Shown: positions 10,030 through 19,908 of the stretch, piece after piece
How positions within the stretch are numbered: the first letter of the stretch is position 1
Layout: each line of letters begins with the position of its first letter
Assembly: GCA_020073485.1 (NCBI GenBank)
Contig: JAIQFB010000001.1
Location: 310,001 to 374,000 of the forward strand
Source of the DNA: Terriglobia bacterium
GTDB lineage: Bacteria > Acidobacteriota > Terriglobia > Acidiferrales > UBA7541
Direction: 5' to 3'
Length of the DNA stretch: 64,000 nucleotides
Notes under the pieces: model-generated
The model's input: the letters and a program-made list of their open reading frames with translations, nothing else
What the model was told of the DNA's origin: nothing
The model's database searches: none
Made by a program: the position numbers and the translations under genes

Positions 10030-10707
10030 ATGGACGTGAGGATTCAGGGTGAGACCGCCGAGTATCGAAAGCTTCGCGGCCAATTGCTGGAAGCGGAAAT
10101 CGCGCTCAAGGATCAGACCGAGCGCGTTGCGGCCCTGCGCAGGCAATTGCCGGAAGGGCCGGTGGTCGAGACCGATTATATTTTCCGGGAAGGACCCGCG
10201 GACCTGAGCGACAATTCGCCGGCAAATTTCCGGGATGTACGTCTCTCCGAACTGTTTGCTCCGGGCAAGGATAGCCTGATCGTGGATCACATGATGTGGG
10301 CGCCCGGCGACAAGCTTCCCTGCCGGATGTGCAACATGTGGGGCGACGGCTACTCGTCCATCGCCCCGCACTTGAACGACAAGGTGAATTTCGCGCTGGT
10401 CTCGAAAGTGGAACTCGTCCGGCTCCGGGAATGGGGACGGCCGCGCGGGTGGCACAAGATGCGCCTGCTGTCGAGTCACGACAATACATTCAACCGTGAT
10501 TTTTTCGCGGAGGATGAAAAAGGGCAGAGGCCAGCCGTCAGCGTATTCCGGCGCGGGGCCGATGGCAGGATCCGTTTCACGTACACAACGGAGATGTCGC
10601 GCGCGCCCGGGCACCATCGCGGCATCGATCCCTTTATCGGGGTTTGGAATCTGTTCGACTTGCTGCCGGAGGGGCGCGAGAACTGGATGCCGAAACATTT
10701 TTATTGA
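10030..10707 (+). CDS. DUF899 family (thioredoxin-fold-like) protein
   Basis: A 225-residue protein preceded by a GAAGGAGG ribosome site. An N-terminal coiled coil (about residues 10-40, ending LRRQLPEGP) leads into DYIFREGPADLSD, and a CxxC-like pair occurs in LPCRMCNMWGDGYSS. These match the DUF899 family, distant thioredoxin/AhpC-TSA-like proteins often next to ArsR/SRPBCC genes. A redox or stress role is likely but unproven. It lies downstream of dinB with a palindromic repeat between them, so it may have a separate transcript. Confidence 0.82.
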   Translation: MDVRIQGETAEYRKLRGQLLEAEIALKDQTERVAALRRQLPEGPVVETDYIFREGPADLSDNSPANFRDVRLSELFAPGKDSLIVDHMMWAPGDKLPCRMCNMWGDGYSSIAPHLNDKVNFALVSKVELVRLREWGRPRGWHKMRLLSSHDNTFNRDFFAEDEKGQRPAVSVFRRGADGRIRFTYTTEMSRAPGHHRGIDPFIGVWNLFDLLPEGRENWMPKHFY

Positions 10708-10770
10708 TGCGGACCTGGGAATGGGGGGATTTCACCGGGTAATGGAGCGCTTCGCGGGCGATCGTGCTTC

Positions 10771-10856
10771 TTGTAGGGAAGGCACTCTTGCCTGTCCGGT
10801 TTGTAGGTTCGACGCAGCGCGCAAAAAGCGGACAGGCAAGAGTGCCTGTCCTACAA
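10771..10856. repeat. Palindromic intergenic repeat, family B
   Basis: Long inverted repeat. The left arm (TTGTAGGGAAGGCACTCTTG, continuing CCTGTCC) pairs with GGACAGGCAAGAGTGCCTGT followed by CCTACAA, around a spacer of about 30 bases. A solo half-copy lies at 8269-8291. Confidence 0.8.
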
Positions 10857-10883
10857 AGAGCGAACCAGAAAGGCGAATCGAAA

Positions 10884-11317
10884 ATGGCCGACATCAAGCA
10901 CATGATCCAGGTGAACGCGGCGCCTCCAGCAGTTTTTCCGCTGGTGGCTACTGCCGCGGGTTTTTCGCAGTGGTGGGCGGCGGACGTGACCGAGGATAAA
11001 GCGACCGGAAACGTGGAACTCGGATTTTTCAACCGCGCGACGGTGTACGGGCTTCACCCCATTCAAATCGCCGCGCCGAAGCAGGCGCATTGGTCTTGCC
11101 ACACTGGGAAAGAGTGGAGCGGGACGCGGCTGCTCTTCGATCTGGAGGAGCAAAAGGGCAAACGCTGCTTCGATTCATTCACGCCGGCTGGCAGGCGGAG
11201 ACGGATTATTTCATTTCCTGCACGACGGCATGGGGTGAATTGATGTTCAGGATCAAGGCCACGGCGGAAGGGAAGAATCCCGGCCCGCTGTTTTCCAAAG
11301 AAGGCGCGGCCTATTGA
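10884..11317 (+). pseudogene. SRPBCC-domain gene with single-base frameshift
   Basis: The frame from ATG 10884 encodes an SRPBCC protein (MADIKHMIQVNAAPPAVFPL, then GFSQWWAADVTEDK) up to about 11160. The expected C-terminal half (TLLRFIHAGWQAETDYFISC to GPLFSKEGAAY) continues in another frame to the TGA at 11315-11317. The switch lies at GGGCAAACGCTG (about 11157-11168); one extra A there would restore a protein of about 144 residues. This is either a real mutation in an A run or a sequencing/assembly error. Its 3' end overlaps the convergent MBL gene by 7 bp. SRPBCC identity is good; functional status is unresolved. Confidence 0.75.
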
Positions 11318-12417
11318 GAGGGTTTCGCCGGGCGCGCCGAATAATTTTTCGTGAATCCGGTGCGCTCGTTGGTCATCGTGAAGCTGCCGTCGGCGCGCAC
11401 GGACATTTTCAGGTAATGGCCGTGGTCGGTTTCGTTCAGGTTGGCGAGAAACTGTTCCGGTGAATTGTGTTCGGCGCCGCCGGCCGCCGAGCGATGAATC
11501 TGCCAGAAATCCTCGAGGCCCGGCATTTCGTGAACGGTTTGCCAGTACTCGGGCGAGCCGCCTTTGCGCTCTCCGTTGTTCATCACCGCGACGCGCGCGT
11601 GGATGGCGTGCGCGAATTGCGGCGCGCCTGAATGTGGATCTCCGTGGCGCGTGGTGTGAAATACCGTCATTATGCCAAGCAAATTATTTGGGCAGGCGAG
11701 CGCGTGCTCCTGATTCCAGGTCAGGTCGCCTAAATCGACCAGGCGAAATCCGCCGTAGCGCACCACGATTCCCACCGACTCAAAATTTTCCGGCGTGGGG
11801 TCCTGCTCTTTTAATTTTGCGTCGCGGCACAACGAATTGGGCGCTCCCGCTCCGGGCGCTCCGGCCATCGGCTCCTTGAGTATATCGCCCGCCGAGGAAA
11901 CTACCTGCGCATCGAGGCCCTCGACCGGAATCTTGTCTCCCGGTTTTGCCGTGGTGACGTGGGCATGTTCACGAACGACAAGGTAGGAGAGGAACGCAGC
12001 GTCGCGTTCTTTCTGCAATTCGACCGTGTAGGGGCCATGGTCCACGAAATGGCGGATGGGAATGCGATTGGCGAGTTCCGCCGCGTTGCCGGCGTGGTCG
12101 CCGTGATAGTGGGTGATGACCACGTAATCGAGGACGTTTACATTCGCCACTTTGAGCACGGCCATGATGCGGTCGGCATCGCGTGTGATTCCGGGAGCGT
12201 TTGCCTCGGCGGAGGTCGCCGCGCCCAGATTGCCCGCGAAGCCCGTATCCACCAGCATGGATTGCCCCGAGGGGGAGACGAACAGCGTGGCCTGGCCGCC
12301 TTCGGTGTCCAGGAAATAAATGTCCAGCGGCTTTTGCGGCGACGATTGCTGCGCGCGGGCGAATGAAAACGGCGCGAGCATCGCGACCGCCACGAAAAGA
12401 AGCGCTCTTTTGCGCAC
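11311..12417 (-). CDS. Secreted MBL-fold metallo-hydrolase
   Basis: A 368-residue protein from a GTG start at 12417, with an AGGGAG ribosome site upstream. A signal peptide (RKRALLFVAVAMLAPF, cleaved near FARAQQ) precedes a metallo-beta-lactamase domain with the zinc motif THYHGDHAGN and later histidines (TTRHGDPHSG). The pattern resembles ComEC/Rec2-like 'competence' hydrolases acting outside the cytoplasm. A longer reading frame from 12528 is rejected because it would run through a palindromic repeat and lacks a ribosome site. It converges with the frameshifted SRPBCC gene. The substrate is unknown. Confidence 0.83.
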   Translation of the reverse strand: MRKRALLFVAVAMLAPFSFARAQQSSPQKPLDIYFLDTEGGQATLFVSPSGQSMLVDTGFAGNLGAATSAEANAPGITRDADRIMAVLKVANVNVLDYVVITHYHGDHAGNAAELANRIPIRHFVDHGPYTVELQKERDAAFLSYLVVREHAHVTTAKPGDKIPVEGLDAQVVSSAGDILKEPMAGAPGAGAPNSLCRDAKLKEQDPTPENFESVGIVVRYGGFRLVDLGDLTWNQEHALACPNNLLGIMTVFHTTRHGDPHSGAPQFAHAIHARVAVMNNGERKGGSPEYWQTVHEMPGLEDFWQIHRSAAGGAEHNSPEQFLANLNETDHGHYLKMSVRADGSFTMTNERTGFTKNYSARPAKPSQ

Positions 12418-12522
12418 GGAAAAACTCCCTTCGGAATTTGCGTTGGGAGCTATGGAAAGCGATTTGCGGAGAAATGTCCAGCGGATTTGTGGGAAACGGA
12501 TAAAGATCCGTTTAAAAAAAGC

Positions 12523-12564
12523 CGTCATTCCGAGTCCCGGAAGGGACCGGGACTCGGAATGACG
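12523..12564. repeat. Palindromic intergenic repeat, family A copy 2 (minimal, perfect)
   Basis: CGTCATTCCGAGTCCCGG and its exact reverse complement enclose a 6-base loop (AAGGGA). This 18-bp perfect stem looks like the core unit of family A. It sits between the leuA stop and the start region of the MBL gene. Confidence 0.85.
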
Positions 12565-12595
12565 GCGGGAGAGGTGGTGCTGTCCTCCAAATTAG

Positions 12596-13810
12596 TTATT
12601 CCGCGGTCACGGCGGTTTCACTGCTGTGCTTGCGCATCACCTGGTGCGCGATCGCCAGCAGATCGCGCGTGCTCACATTCTTGGATTCGTCGGCCAGCGC
12701 GGAGACGCGGCGGTAGCATTGATCAAGCTCCTCAGCAGTAGGAGCGTAGCCGATCTCGACCAGAGCAGCGCGCAACGCGTTGCGGCCGGAATGTTTTCCG
12801 AGAACCAGGGAACGCTTGGGGACGCCGACCGCTTCGGGGGAGATGATCTCGTAGGTGAGGGGATTCTTGAGGATGCCGTCCTGATGGATGCCGGCTTCGT
12901 GCGCGAACGCGTTCGCGCCTACTACGGCCTTGTTGGGCGCTACCGGCACGCCGGTAATTTCCGACAGCAGGCGGCTGGTCGCGTACAGTTGATCGAGATG
13001 GATGTTTGTAGTGATGCCGATCTTGGCCTGGCGCACGCGCAGCACGACGACGACTTCCTCGAGCGCGGCGTTTCCGGCGCGTTCGCCGATGCCGTTGATG
13101 GTTAGTTCGAGTTGCCGCGCGCCTCCGCGAATCGCGGCCAGCGAATTGGCCACGCCCAGGCCCAGATCGTTGTGGCAGTGGGCGCTCAGCGTGATGCCGT
13201 GCGCGCCGTCCAGATGCGCGATGACGCCGCGGAACATGGCTTCGTATTCCTCGGGTACGGCGTAGCCGACGGTGTCAGGCAGATTGATGATGGTGGCGCC
13301 CGCTTTGACGGCCGTTTTGACGGCTTTGCACAGAAAATCGAGGTCGGTGCGGCTGGCGTCCTCGGCGGAAAATTCCACTTCGGCGCAATGCTGGCGCGCG
13401 TAGCGCACGTTGGTGGCGATGGCTTCCAGGGCCTCTTCGCGCGTCAGGCGCAGCTTGTGGTGCAGGTGCAGATCGGAAGTGGCAAGGAAAGTGTGCAGGC
13501 GTGGATGCGCCGCTTGCGAAATACCGTCGAGCGCGGCGTCAATATCGTCACGCCGGGCGCGAGCCAGGGCCGCCACGGTGCAGCCGCGGATTTCGCGGGC
13601 CACCGCGCGCGTACCTTCGAGGTCTCCGGGAGAAGCGATGGGGAAGCCGGCCTCGATGATGTCCACGCCGAGCGATTCGAGTTGCCGGGCCATGCGGATT
13701 TTTTCCGGCATGGTCATGGAAAATCCCGGGGATTGTTCCCCGTCCCGCAGCGTCGTATCGAAGATTTTTACGTTTTCGGTGAGTACGTTCTCGCTGTGAA
13801 CATTGTCCAT
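12596..13810 (-). CDS. leuA: 2-isopropylmalate synthase, short form without regulatory domain
   Basis: A 404-residue DRE-TIM metallolyase. The N-terminus has FDTTLRDGEQSPGFSM, the active-site block follows in ADHCHNDLGLG-like form (LSAHCHNDLGLGVANS, metal His-x-His), and NGIGERAGNAALEEV and HEAGIHQDGI are conserved. It condenses acetyl-CoA with 2-oxoisovalerate at the start of leucine synthesis. Classic LeuA is about 510 residues with a C-terminal leucine-binding allosteric domain; here the protein ends soon after the catalytic and linker part, so feedback inhibition by leucine is doubtful. A divergent LysR regulator lies just upstream. A homocitrate or citramalate synthase is a less likely alternative. 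Confidence 0.85.
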   Translation of the reverse strand: MDNVHSENVLTENVKIFDTTLRDGEQSPGFSMTMPEKIRMARQLESLGVDIIEAGFPIASPGDLEGTRAVAREIRGCTVAALARARRDDIDAALDGISQAAHPRLHTFLATSDLHLHHKLRLTREEALEAIATNVRYARQHCAEVEFSAEDASRTDLDFLCKAVKTAVKAGATIINLPDTVGYAVPEEYEAMFRGVIAHLDGAHGITLSAHCHNDLGLGVANSLAAIRGGARQLELTINGIGERAGNAALEEVVVVLRVRQAKIGITTNIHLDQLYATSRLLSEITGVPVAPNKAVVGANAFAHEAGIHQDGILKNPLTYEIISPEAVGVPKRSLVLGKHSGRNALRAALVEIGYAPTAEELDQCYRRVSALADESKNVSTRDLLAIAHQVMRKHSSETAVTAE

Positions 13811-13860
13811 GGCACTCTCCTACAGTGGCTATTCCATACTGGATGTGCAAGGCAATCAAA

Positions 13861-13900
13861 TTTATAATAGTTTTGAGTGTTATAAAGTCTTATTATAGGG
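13861..13900. promoter_or_regulatory. AT-rich candidate LysR operator/promoter between leuA and lysR
   Basis: In GC-rich surroundings this 40-bp stretch is almost pure A/T, with TTATAATAG, a central TTATAA and TTATTATAG spaced about one or two helical turns apart. It lies in the divergent intergenic region, where a LysR regulator would bind and where the leuA promoter should be. The assignment is by position and composition only. Confidence 0.45.
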
Positions 13901-13916
13901 ATTCGAGCGAACCGTT

Positions 13917-13986
13917 GGTGGCACAGGCTTCAGACTGTGCTCTTTTCGGCCGCTCAAAAACCGCACAGGCTTGAGCCTGTGCCACC
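13917..13986. repeat. Palindromic intergenic repeat, family C
   Basis: GGTGGCACAGGCTTCAGACT and AGCCTGTGCCACC form the arms of an imperfect inverted repeat, with inner GCACAGGCTT copies. It is distinct from families A and B and lies immediately upstream of the lysR start, so it may be part of that mRNA leader. Confidence 0.75.
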
Positions 13987-13998
13987 GAAGGCTGGACC

Positions 13999-14889
13999 AT
14001 GGACCTGTCCCAACTGCACGTATTTCTGACTGTCGCGAAGGAGCAGAGCTTTTCGCGCGCGGCCGAGAAACTCTACCGCACGCAGCCGGCGGTGAGCATC
14101 GTCATCCGCAAGCTCGAGGAATCGGTGGGGCAGCCGCTGTTGGTGCGCGGCGCGCGGCAGGTGAAGCTGACCGATGCCGGGGAACTGCTGCGCGACTATG
14201 CCGAGCGCCTGCTGAACCTGCGCGACGAAATCCAGAAGGGAATGGAGGATTTAAAGAGCCTGGGGCGCGGCGAACTACGGCTGGGCGTGAACGAAAGCTC
14301 GATCCACGCGCTGCTGCCGGCCCTGGCGCGCTACCGGAAGCTCTATCCGGGCGTGAAATTGATCATGCACCGCACGCTCTCGCGCGACATTCCGCAGGAG
14401 GTTCTCAATTACCGGCTCGACTTGGGCACGGTCTCCTATGTGCCGCAGGACGCGAAGCTTGCGGCCGTGGAAATCCTGCGTGACGAGCTGACGTTTGTCG
14501 TGCCGCCCAAACACAAACTGGCGCGGCGCACTTCGGTGGACATCAAGGAACTGGGCGAGGAAACGTTCATCGCGCACAACGTCGATTCGCCCTATCGCTC
14601 GCGCGTCATTCAGCTTTTTGAGAAATACCGCACGCCGCTGCGGCGCGACGTCGAAATGCCCACGATCGAAAGCATCAAGCGGTTCGTGCAAATGGGCATG
14701 GGCGTGGCCATCGTGCCGCGGATGTGCGTGCAGTGGGAAGTCGAGAGAAAGCTGCTGGCCGAAGTGCGCATCCGGCAACTCAAGTTGCCGCGATCGTTGT
14801 ATCTGGTGTCGCGCCACGGGGCGCGCCTTTCGCACGCGGCCGTGGGATTAATGCGGCTGCTCCACGCGGAGACGAGTCAAGCTTCCTGA
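13999..14889 (+). CDS. LysR-family transcriptional regulator
   Basis: A 296-residue protein. The N-terminal winged helix (MDLSQLHVFLTVAKEQSFSR, then AAEKLYRTQPAVSIVIRKLE) is typical of LysR regulators, followed by a periplasmic-binding-like effector domain (about 92-290, starting GELRLGVNES). Divergence from leuA across a 188-bp gap suggests it could control leuA, but LysR regulators also control distant genes. The effector is not evident from the sequence. The start ATG is confirmed by the exact LysR N-terminal pattern. Confidence 0.88.
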   Translation: MDLSQLHVFLTVAKEQSFSRAAEKLYRTQPAVSIVIRKLEESVGQPLLVRGARQVKLTDAGELLRDYAERLLNLRDEIQKGMEDLKSLGRGELRLGVNESSIHALLPALARYRKLYPGVKLIMHRTLSRDIPQEVLNYRLDLGTVSYVPQDAKLAAVEILRDELTFVVPPKHKLARRTSVDIKELGEETFIAHNVDSPYRSRVIQLFEKYRTPLRRDVEMPTIESIKRFVQMGMGVAIVPRMCVQWEVERKLLAEVRIRQLKLPRSLYLVSRHGARLSHAAVGLMRLLHAETSQAS

Positions 14890-14901
14890 GAGGCGAGGGG
14901 A

Positions 14902-15756
14902 TTAAGGGCCGCTCGAAGCGGGGATTTCGTTTTGATCGCGGAACGGCAAGTGAAAGGTCCGGGAGAACTCGGGCCAAAATTCGCGGATTATGTCGTAGCC
15001 CGAATCGAGGGCAAAGTCAAAGCCCACATTGCGCGCGGTCGCGGAAAACCCGCGTTCGGTTCCCGGGTGGTAGAGGTTGCTCAACAACTCGCCGGTTGTG
15101 TTTCCAAGCAGTTCGGAAAAATTGAACATGCGGTGGCCGTTATCCCGGTACGCGATCACGGAGTGCGAAACCGCATGGAGCATGCGTCTTCCCACGCTGC
15201 CATGCGACATCCGGTAGTATCGCGGGTCCTCGGAAAACACCACCGGATACGCGAATTCCTTGAAAAACCGGAACTGTACCTGATCGACATAACTTGAGCC
15301 GAATCGCTTTACATACCCTCCCGCTCCCTGGCCGTAGGGAGCGTCGTCGTTGCTCGCCTGCGAGAGTCCCGCGTTGAAGCCCGCTTGCAGAAACGTGACC
15401 GGGTCCACCGATTCCCGGACAAACAGTTTGAATTTGTCTTTTATTTCAAGGGAGCAGAGTACCGTGTTTGGTTTGTAGCGCGGCGCATCGGGCGGGTGAA
15501 CGGACTCGCGATCGATCTTCTGCGCGAAAACGCCCAGGACCTTATGAAACGGCCCCATGTAATCCCGCCAGCTCACCGGTGGCGGCGGCTGAACGCACGG
15601 CTCGGCGGGGTTTTGCACGGTCTGCACTTCCTCGATCGCGGGCGGCTTGACGGGTTCGGCGGGTTGCGGCTGCTGCGCCCGCACGGCCGCGCTTGCCAAC
15701 AGAATTCCGGCAAGGGCCGAGCCGCGGAAGGACAAACGACATGGGTGGCGCCTCAT
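14902..15756 (-). CDS. Secreted protein of unknown function
   Basis: A 284-residue protein not recognised with confidence. It has a signal peptide (AGILLASAAVRA, cleavage near AQQPQP), a Pro-rich spacer (about 28-60) and a C-terminal domain with aromatic and charged stretches (RFFKEFAYPVVFSEDPRYYR). The pattern of conserved Tyr/Arg, with a possible helical hairpin, suggests an envelope protein. It converges with the lysR gene, 13 bp apart. The reading frame has normal GC-rich codon use and a good signal peptide, so it is probably real. No catalytic motif is visible. Confidence 0.65.
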   Translation of the reverse strand: MRRHPCRLSFRGSALAGILLASAAVRAQQPQPAEPVKPPAIEEVQTVQNPAEPCVQPPPPVSWRDYMGPFHKVLGVFAQKIDRESVHPPDAPRYKPNTVLCSLEIKDKFKLFVRESVDPVTFLQAGFNAGLSQASNDDAPYGQGAGGYVKRFGSSYVDQVQFRFFKEFAYPVVFSEDPRYYRMSHGSVGRRMLHAVSHSVIAYRDNGHRMFNFSELLGNTTGELLSNLYHPGTERGFSATARNVGFDFALDSGYDIIREFWPEFSRTFHLPFRDQNEIPASSGP

Positions 15757-15985
15757 TTGTTGATCGTACTCCCCGAAGGCCTTGAAAAATAGCGCTTGGC
15801 GGGGTTCCTTCTATTCTCTGAGATGCGCCGAACGCTATTGCGCCGCGATGCTCGTTTTTTGTATGCGGCTGTAGGCTTGATGCGATTGCTTCACGAGGCG
15901 GGGAAGAAAACTCCGTAAACAAATGTAATGCGGGTTCACGATGTATACTCCTGTGGCCACTACACGAAAACGAGGGGGTTCGCTC

Positions 15986-16957
15986 ATGCAAAATCGACCC
16001 GCCGGGCTTCGTTGGTCTCGCATTCTGATTATCGTGATGGCCTGCATCACGGCCGCAATCCCTTTTGGCGCGCTGGCGCAACAGCCAGTGGCGCCTTCCA
16101 AAGATGTTGAGATTGTTTTTCTGGGAACAGGGAACCCAATTCCCAATGCGGATCGCCAGGGGCCTTCGCTGGCAATCGTCGCGAACGGGAAGGCTTATCT
16201 GGTGGATGCCGGGTCGGGCGTGAGCCGACAGGCCAATTCAGCCTTCCAGCGCGGCATACTTGCGCTTCGGCCGGATCAGCTCGACATTGCGTTTCTGACG
16301 CACCTTCACAGCGACCACACGCTCGGATTGCCTGACCTGATTTTCACTCCCTGGATTGTCGGGCGGGCGAAACCGTTGCGTTTATACGGACCGGAAGGCA
16401 CGAAAGAAATGGCCGCGCACATTCTCGAGGCTTTTAAGGAAGATATTCAGGTGCGCACCACAGGACTCGAGAGCGGCGACACGACCGGTTACAAAGTCGA
16501 CGCACACGACGTGCAGCCGGGAAATATCTATCAGGACGGGAACGTCAGCGTGAGGGCAATTCTTGTAAAGCATGGATCCTGGAAGGAAGCTCTGGGATAC
16601 CGTTTCGATGCAGGCGGCAAGTCCGTCGTCGTTTCGGGAGACACGGCGCCGGCCGAGTCGGTGGTCGAGGCCTGCTCCGGCTGCGACGCCTTGATTCACG
16701 AAGTGTATTCCGGGAGGGCGGCAAATCCCCAAAAACCCGCGCTGTCTTTGGATCAGTGGATGAAGTACGAGAGTGCGTTCCACACCAGCGCACCAGAGCT
16801 GGGAGAAATCGCTGCACGCGCCAAGGCGAAGATGCTCATTTTGACGCACTGGGGTCTGCTGGGAAATGCGAAGGAAGACGACATAGTGCGCGAGATTCAC
16901 GAGAAATACAGCGGGCCGATTGTGATAGCGCGCGACTTGGACGTAATCGCCCCTTAA
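15986..16957 (+). CDS. Secreted MBL-fold hydrolase, RNase Z/arylsulfatase-like
   Basis: A 323-residue protein from ATG 15986 (GAGGGGG ribosome site); a longer start at 15941 is possible. A signal peptide (IVMACITAAIPFGALAQQ) leads into a metallo-beta-lactamase domain with FLGTGNPIPNADRQGPS at the start, the zinc motif FLTHLHSDHTLGLPD and a final TH in LILTHWG. This is the tRNase Z/arylsulfatase subgroup. Export makes a tRNA-processing role impossible; a secreted phosphodiesterase or sulfatase is likely. It stands alone, with a 150-bp gap to the PadR promoter. Confidence 0.85.
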   Translation: MQNRPAGLRWSRILIIVMACITAAIPFGALAQQPVAPSKDVEIVFLGTGNPIPNADRQGPSLAIVANGKAYLVDAGSGVSRQANSAFQRGILALRPDQLDIAFLTHLHSDHTLGLPDLIFTPWIVGRAKPLRLYGPEGTKEMAAHILEAFKEDIQVRTTGLESGDTTGYKVDAHDVQPGNIYQDGNVSVRAILVKHGSWKEALGYRFDAGGKSVVVSGDTAPAESVVEACSGCDALIHEVYSGRAANPQKPALSLDQWMKYESAFHTSAPELGEIAARAKAKMLILTHWGLLGNAKEDDIVREIHEKYSGPIVIARDLDVIAP

Positions 16958-17030
16958 CGGTAGGGCAACCCCCCACCCTCGCTCCGCGCGGATGGGGCAC
17001 CCGGCTGCGACTGAACGGCCATGCTCGCGG

Positions 17031-17090
17031 TTGACAAAAATGGGCTCCAGTCTTAGAATGATTAACAGTCGCTCATATAGTTGATATGAG
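17031..17090 (+). promoter_or_regulatory. Promoter and palindromic operator of the padR gene
   Basis: TTGACA (17031-17036), a 17-bp spacer and TAGAAT (17054-17059) form a strong sigma-70-type promoter. Just downstream, CTCATAT-AGTTG-ATATGAG (17072-17090) is a perfect 7-bp inverted repeat, well placed for autorepression by the PadR regulator it precedes. Confidence 0.75.
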
Positions 17091-17106
17091 TGATTGGAGG
17101 GATTCT

Positions 17107-17448
17107 ATGAAGGCAAGGTTCAATCGCAACGAGGGGGTACCCAACCTAACGCGGAGAGAGTTGTTGATTATGGAAATCCTTCTCGACAGACGTACCAGGG
17201 AATTGTACGGTCTGGAACTGGTACGCGAGTCAGGAAGCCGCCTGAAGCGTGGCACAGTGTATGTGACGTTAGGTCGATTAGAGGACAAGGGATTCATTGA
17301 ATCTCGTGAGGACAATCAGCCAAACGTCTCTGGACTTCCACGGAGACTCTACAAAGTCACAGGCTATGGTCAACGAGTGTTCGCGCTCTTGCAGCAGGTG
17401 CAGGAATTGAAGCGCCTCGCGCCAGTACGTTTGGACGGTGTTTCGTGA
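17107..17448 (+). CDS. PadR-family transcriptional regulator
   Basis: A 113-residue winged-helix protein: LTRRELLIMEILLDRRTREL, then YGLELVRES, KRGTVYVTLGRLEDKGFIES and RRLYKVTGYGQRVF are the hallmarks of PadR repressors. The ATG at 17107 follows GGAGGG at good spacing. Its stop overlaps the start of the sugar transferase (TGATG), so the two proteins are translationally coupled. PadR-sugar transferase pairs suggest local control of glycan initiation. Base composition is clearly richer in A/T than the flanking genes, which hints at acquisition by transfer. Confidence 0.85.
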   Translation: MKARFNRNEGVPNLTRRELLIMEILLDRRTRELYGLELVRESGSRLKRGTVYVTLGRLEDKGFIESREDNQPNVSGLPRRLYKVTGYGQRVFALLQQVQELKRLAPVRLDGVS

Positions 17449-18095
17449 TGAGCTGGGGCAGAGATTACGTCAATCGTGTCTTCGACATCATGTTGAGCGC
17501 AAGTGTCCTCCTGCTATTAGCACCCACAATTGCAGCGATAGCGGCCATCATCAAGATGACATCTGAAGGACCTGTGCTTTCTCGTCAGAAAGTTATCGGT
17601 CTCTCCGGCGCCCCCTTTTTTTATTTTAGATTCCGGACATTCAGTACTGACTCGGGCTCCAGTATTCTTGGAAATCGCACAAAGACCAAACTTACTACGT
17701 TCGGCATATTCCTTCATAACACGGCATTGGAGGAAGTGCCCGTACTTTGGAATGTCTTGCGCGGCGAGATGACAATTGTCGGGATAAGTAGGGAGCTCCC
17801 AGTAACAGAGCGACGCCAGGAAGCACGCAACTCCAGCCTTAAGAAAGTGTCCGGGCCGCCTGGACTACTTATTCAATCATTCGCCGAATTTCTATGTTCA
17901 AAAAAGACCTACGAACAAATCGTTAAACCAATGATTGCTGATCTTCAATTTGAATATTTTGAAGCGTTATCTCAGCGCCGAATACTGAAGGCTTCATGGA
18001 TTCGTATGCGCTATTTTTTCAGCCTCTGCAGCGCACTAGGTCTGTTCCGGGTTATTAGGGCAATTGCGGACTTCTGGCAGCAGGCTAATATGTGA
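17448..18095 (+). CDS. Divergent bacterial sugar-phosphate transferase (polyprenyl-phosphate type)
   Basis: A 215-residue protein. It has an N-terminal membrane helix (about residues 10-35, DIMLSASVLLLLAPTIAAIA), then the family block SEGPVLSRQKVIGLSGAPFF with FRFRT, and the catalytic region ALEEVPVLWNVLRGEMTIVG. These are the features of monotopic phosphoglycosyl transferases (PglC/WcaJ), which load a sugar-phosphate onto undecaprenyl phosphate at the inner membrane. The usual Asp-Glu dyad of LDELPQ is Glu-Glu here, and the GPRP motif is GISRE. It may be a changed or inactive enzyme. It is coupled to the padR gene in AT-richer DNA and ends just before a terminator. Confidence 0.78.
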   Translation: MSWGRDYVNRVFDIMLSASVLLLLAPTIAAIAAIIKMTSEGPVLSRQKVIGLSGAPFFYFRFRTFSTDSGSSILGNRTKTKLTTFGIFLHNTALEEVPVLWNVLRGEMTIVGISRELPVTERRQEARNSSLKKVSGPPGLLIQSFAEFLCSKKTYEQIVKPMIADLQFEYFEALSQRRILKASWIRMRYFFSLCSALGLFRVIRAIADFWQQANM

Positions 18096-18113
18096 CGATA
18101 TTCCAACAGCTGT

Positions 18114-18156
18114 GGCAAACAAAAAGCCCGCCCCGGTTAAGGGGCGGGCTTTTGTG
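18114..18156 (-). terminator. Bidirectional intrinsic terminator (16S transcript and sugar transferase)
   Basis: A perfect 10-bp stem AGCCCGCCCC-GGTTAA-GGGGCGGGCT (18125-18150) is flanked by A5 on the left and TTTGTG on the right. On the minus strand the stem is followed by TTTTTGTTTG, a good U tract, so it ends the 16S rRNA transcript. On the plus strand it can also end the sugar-transferase mRNA. Confidence 0.85.
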
Positions 18157-18232
18157 CGTTTGATTGCTCAATGAAAACTGGGCAGCGTAGATGAGTACGC
18201 ATTTGGGGCGCATATGGAATGCGCCTTAAGTA

Positions 18233-18267
18233 AAGATGAGATCTGACAGAACCCGCTCGAAGATTGA
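18233..18267 (-). other. 16S rRNA trailer arm of processing stem
   Basis: On the minus strand this segment contains TCAATC, CGGGTTCTG and ATCTCATCTT in order, complementary in the same order to the 16S leader at 20048-20079. The pairing would form the long helix that RNase III normally cuts to free 16S rRNA. Confidence 0.75.
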
Positions 18268-18363
18268 ATCGTTCGAGCGATGACCTCGGATCCCCGTGAG
18301 AGGTTCCGAAGCTTGGCCAACTTCTCCTGCACACCTGCACAGGGTCGGTTTGGCGCTATGTTT

Positions 18364-19896
<1,533 letters not shown>

Positions 19897-19908
19897 AATG
19901 GCTGCCTG

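Noticed and set aside
12418-12528. N-terminal extension of the MBL gene
   Set aside because: It overlaps the palindromic repeat and lacks a ribosome site; GTG 12417 has one directly before a signal peptide.
18096-18363. Possible 23S, tRNA or 5S downstream of 16S
   Set aside because: Read on the minus strand; only the trailer stem, a small hairpin and a terminator are present.
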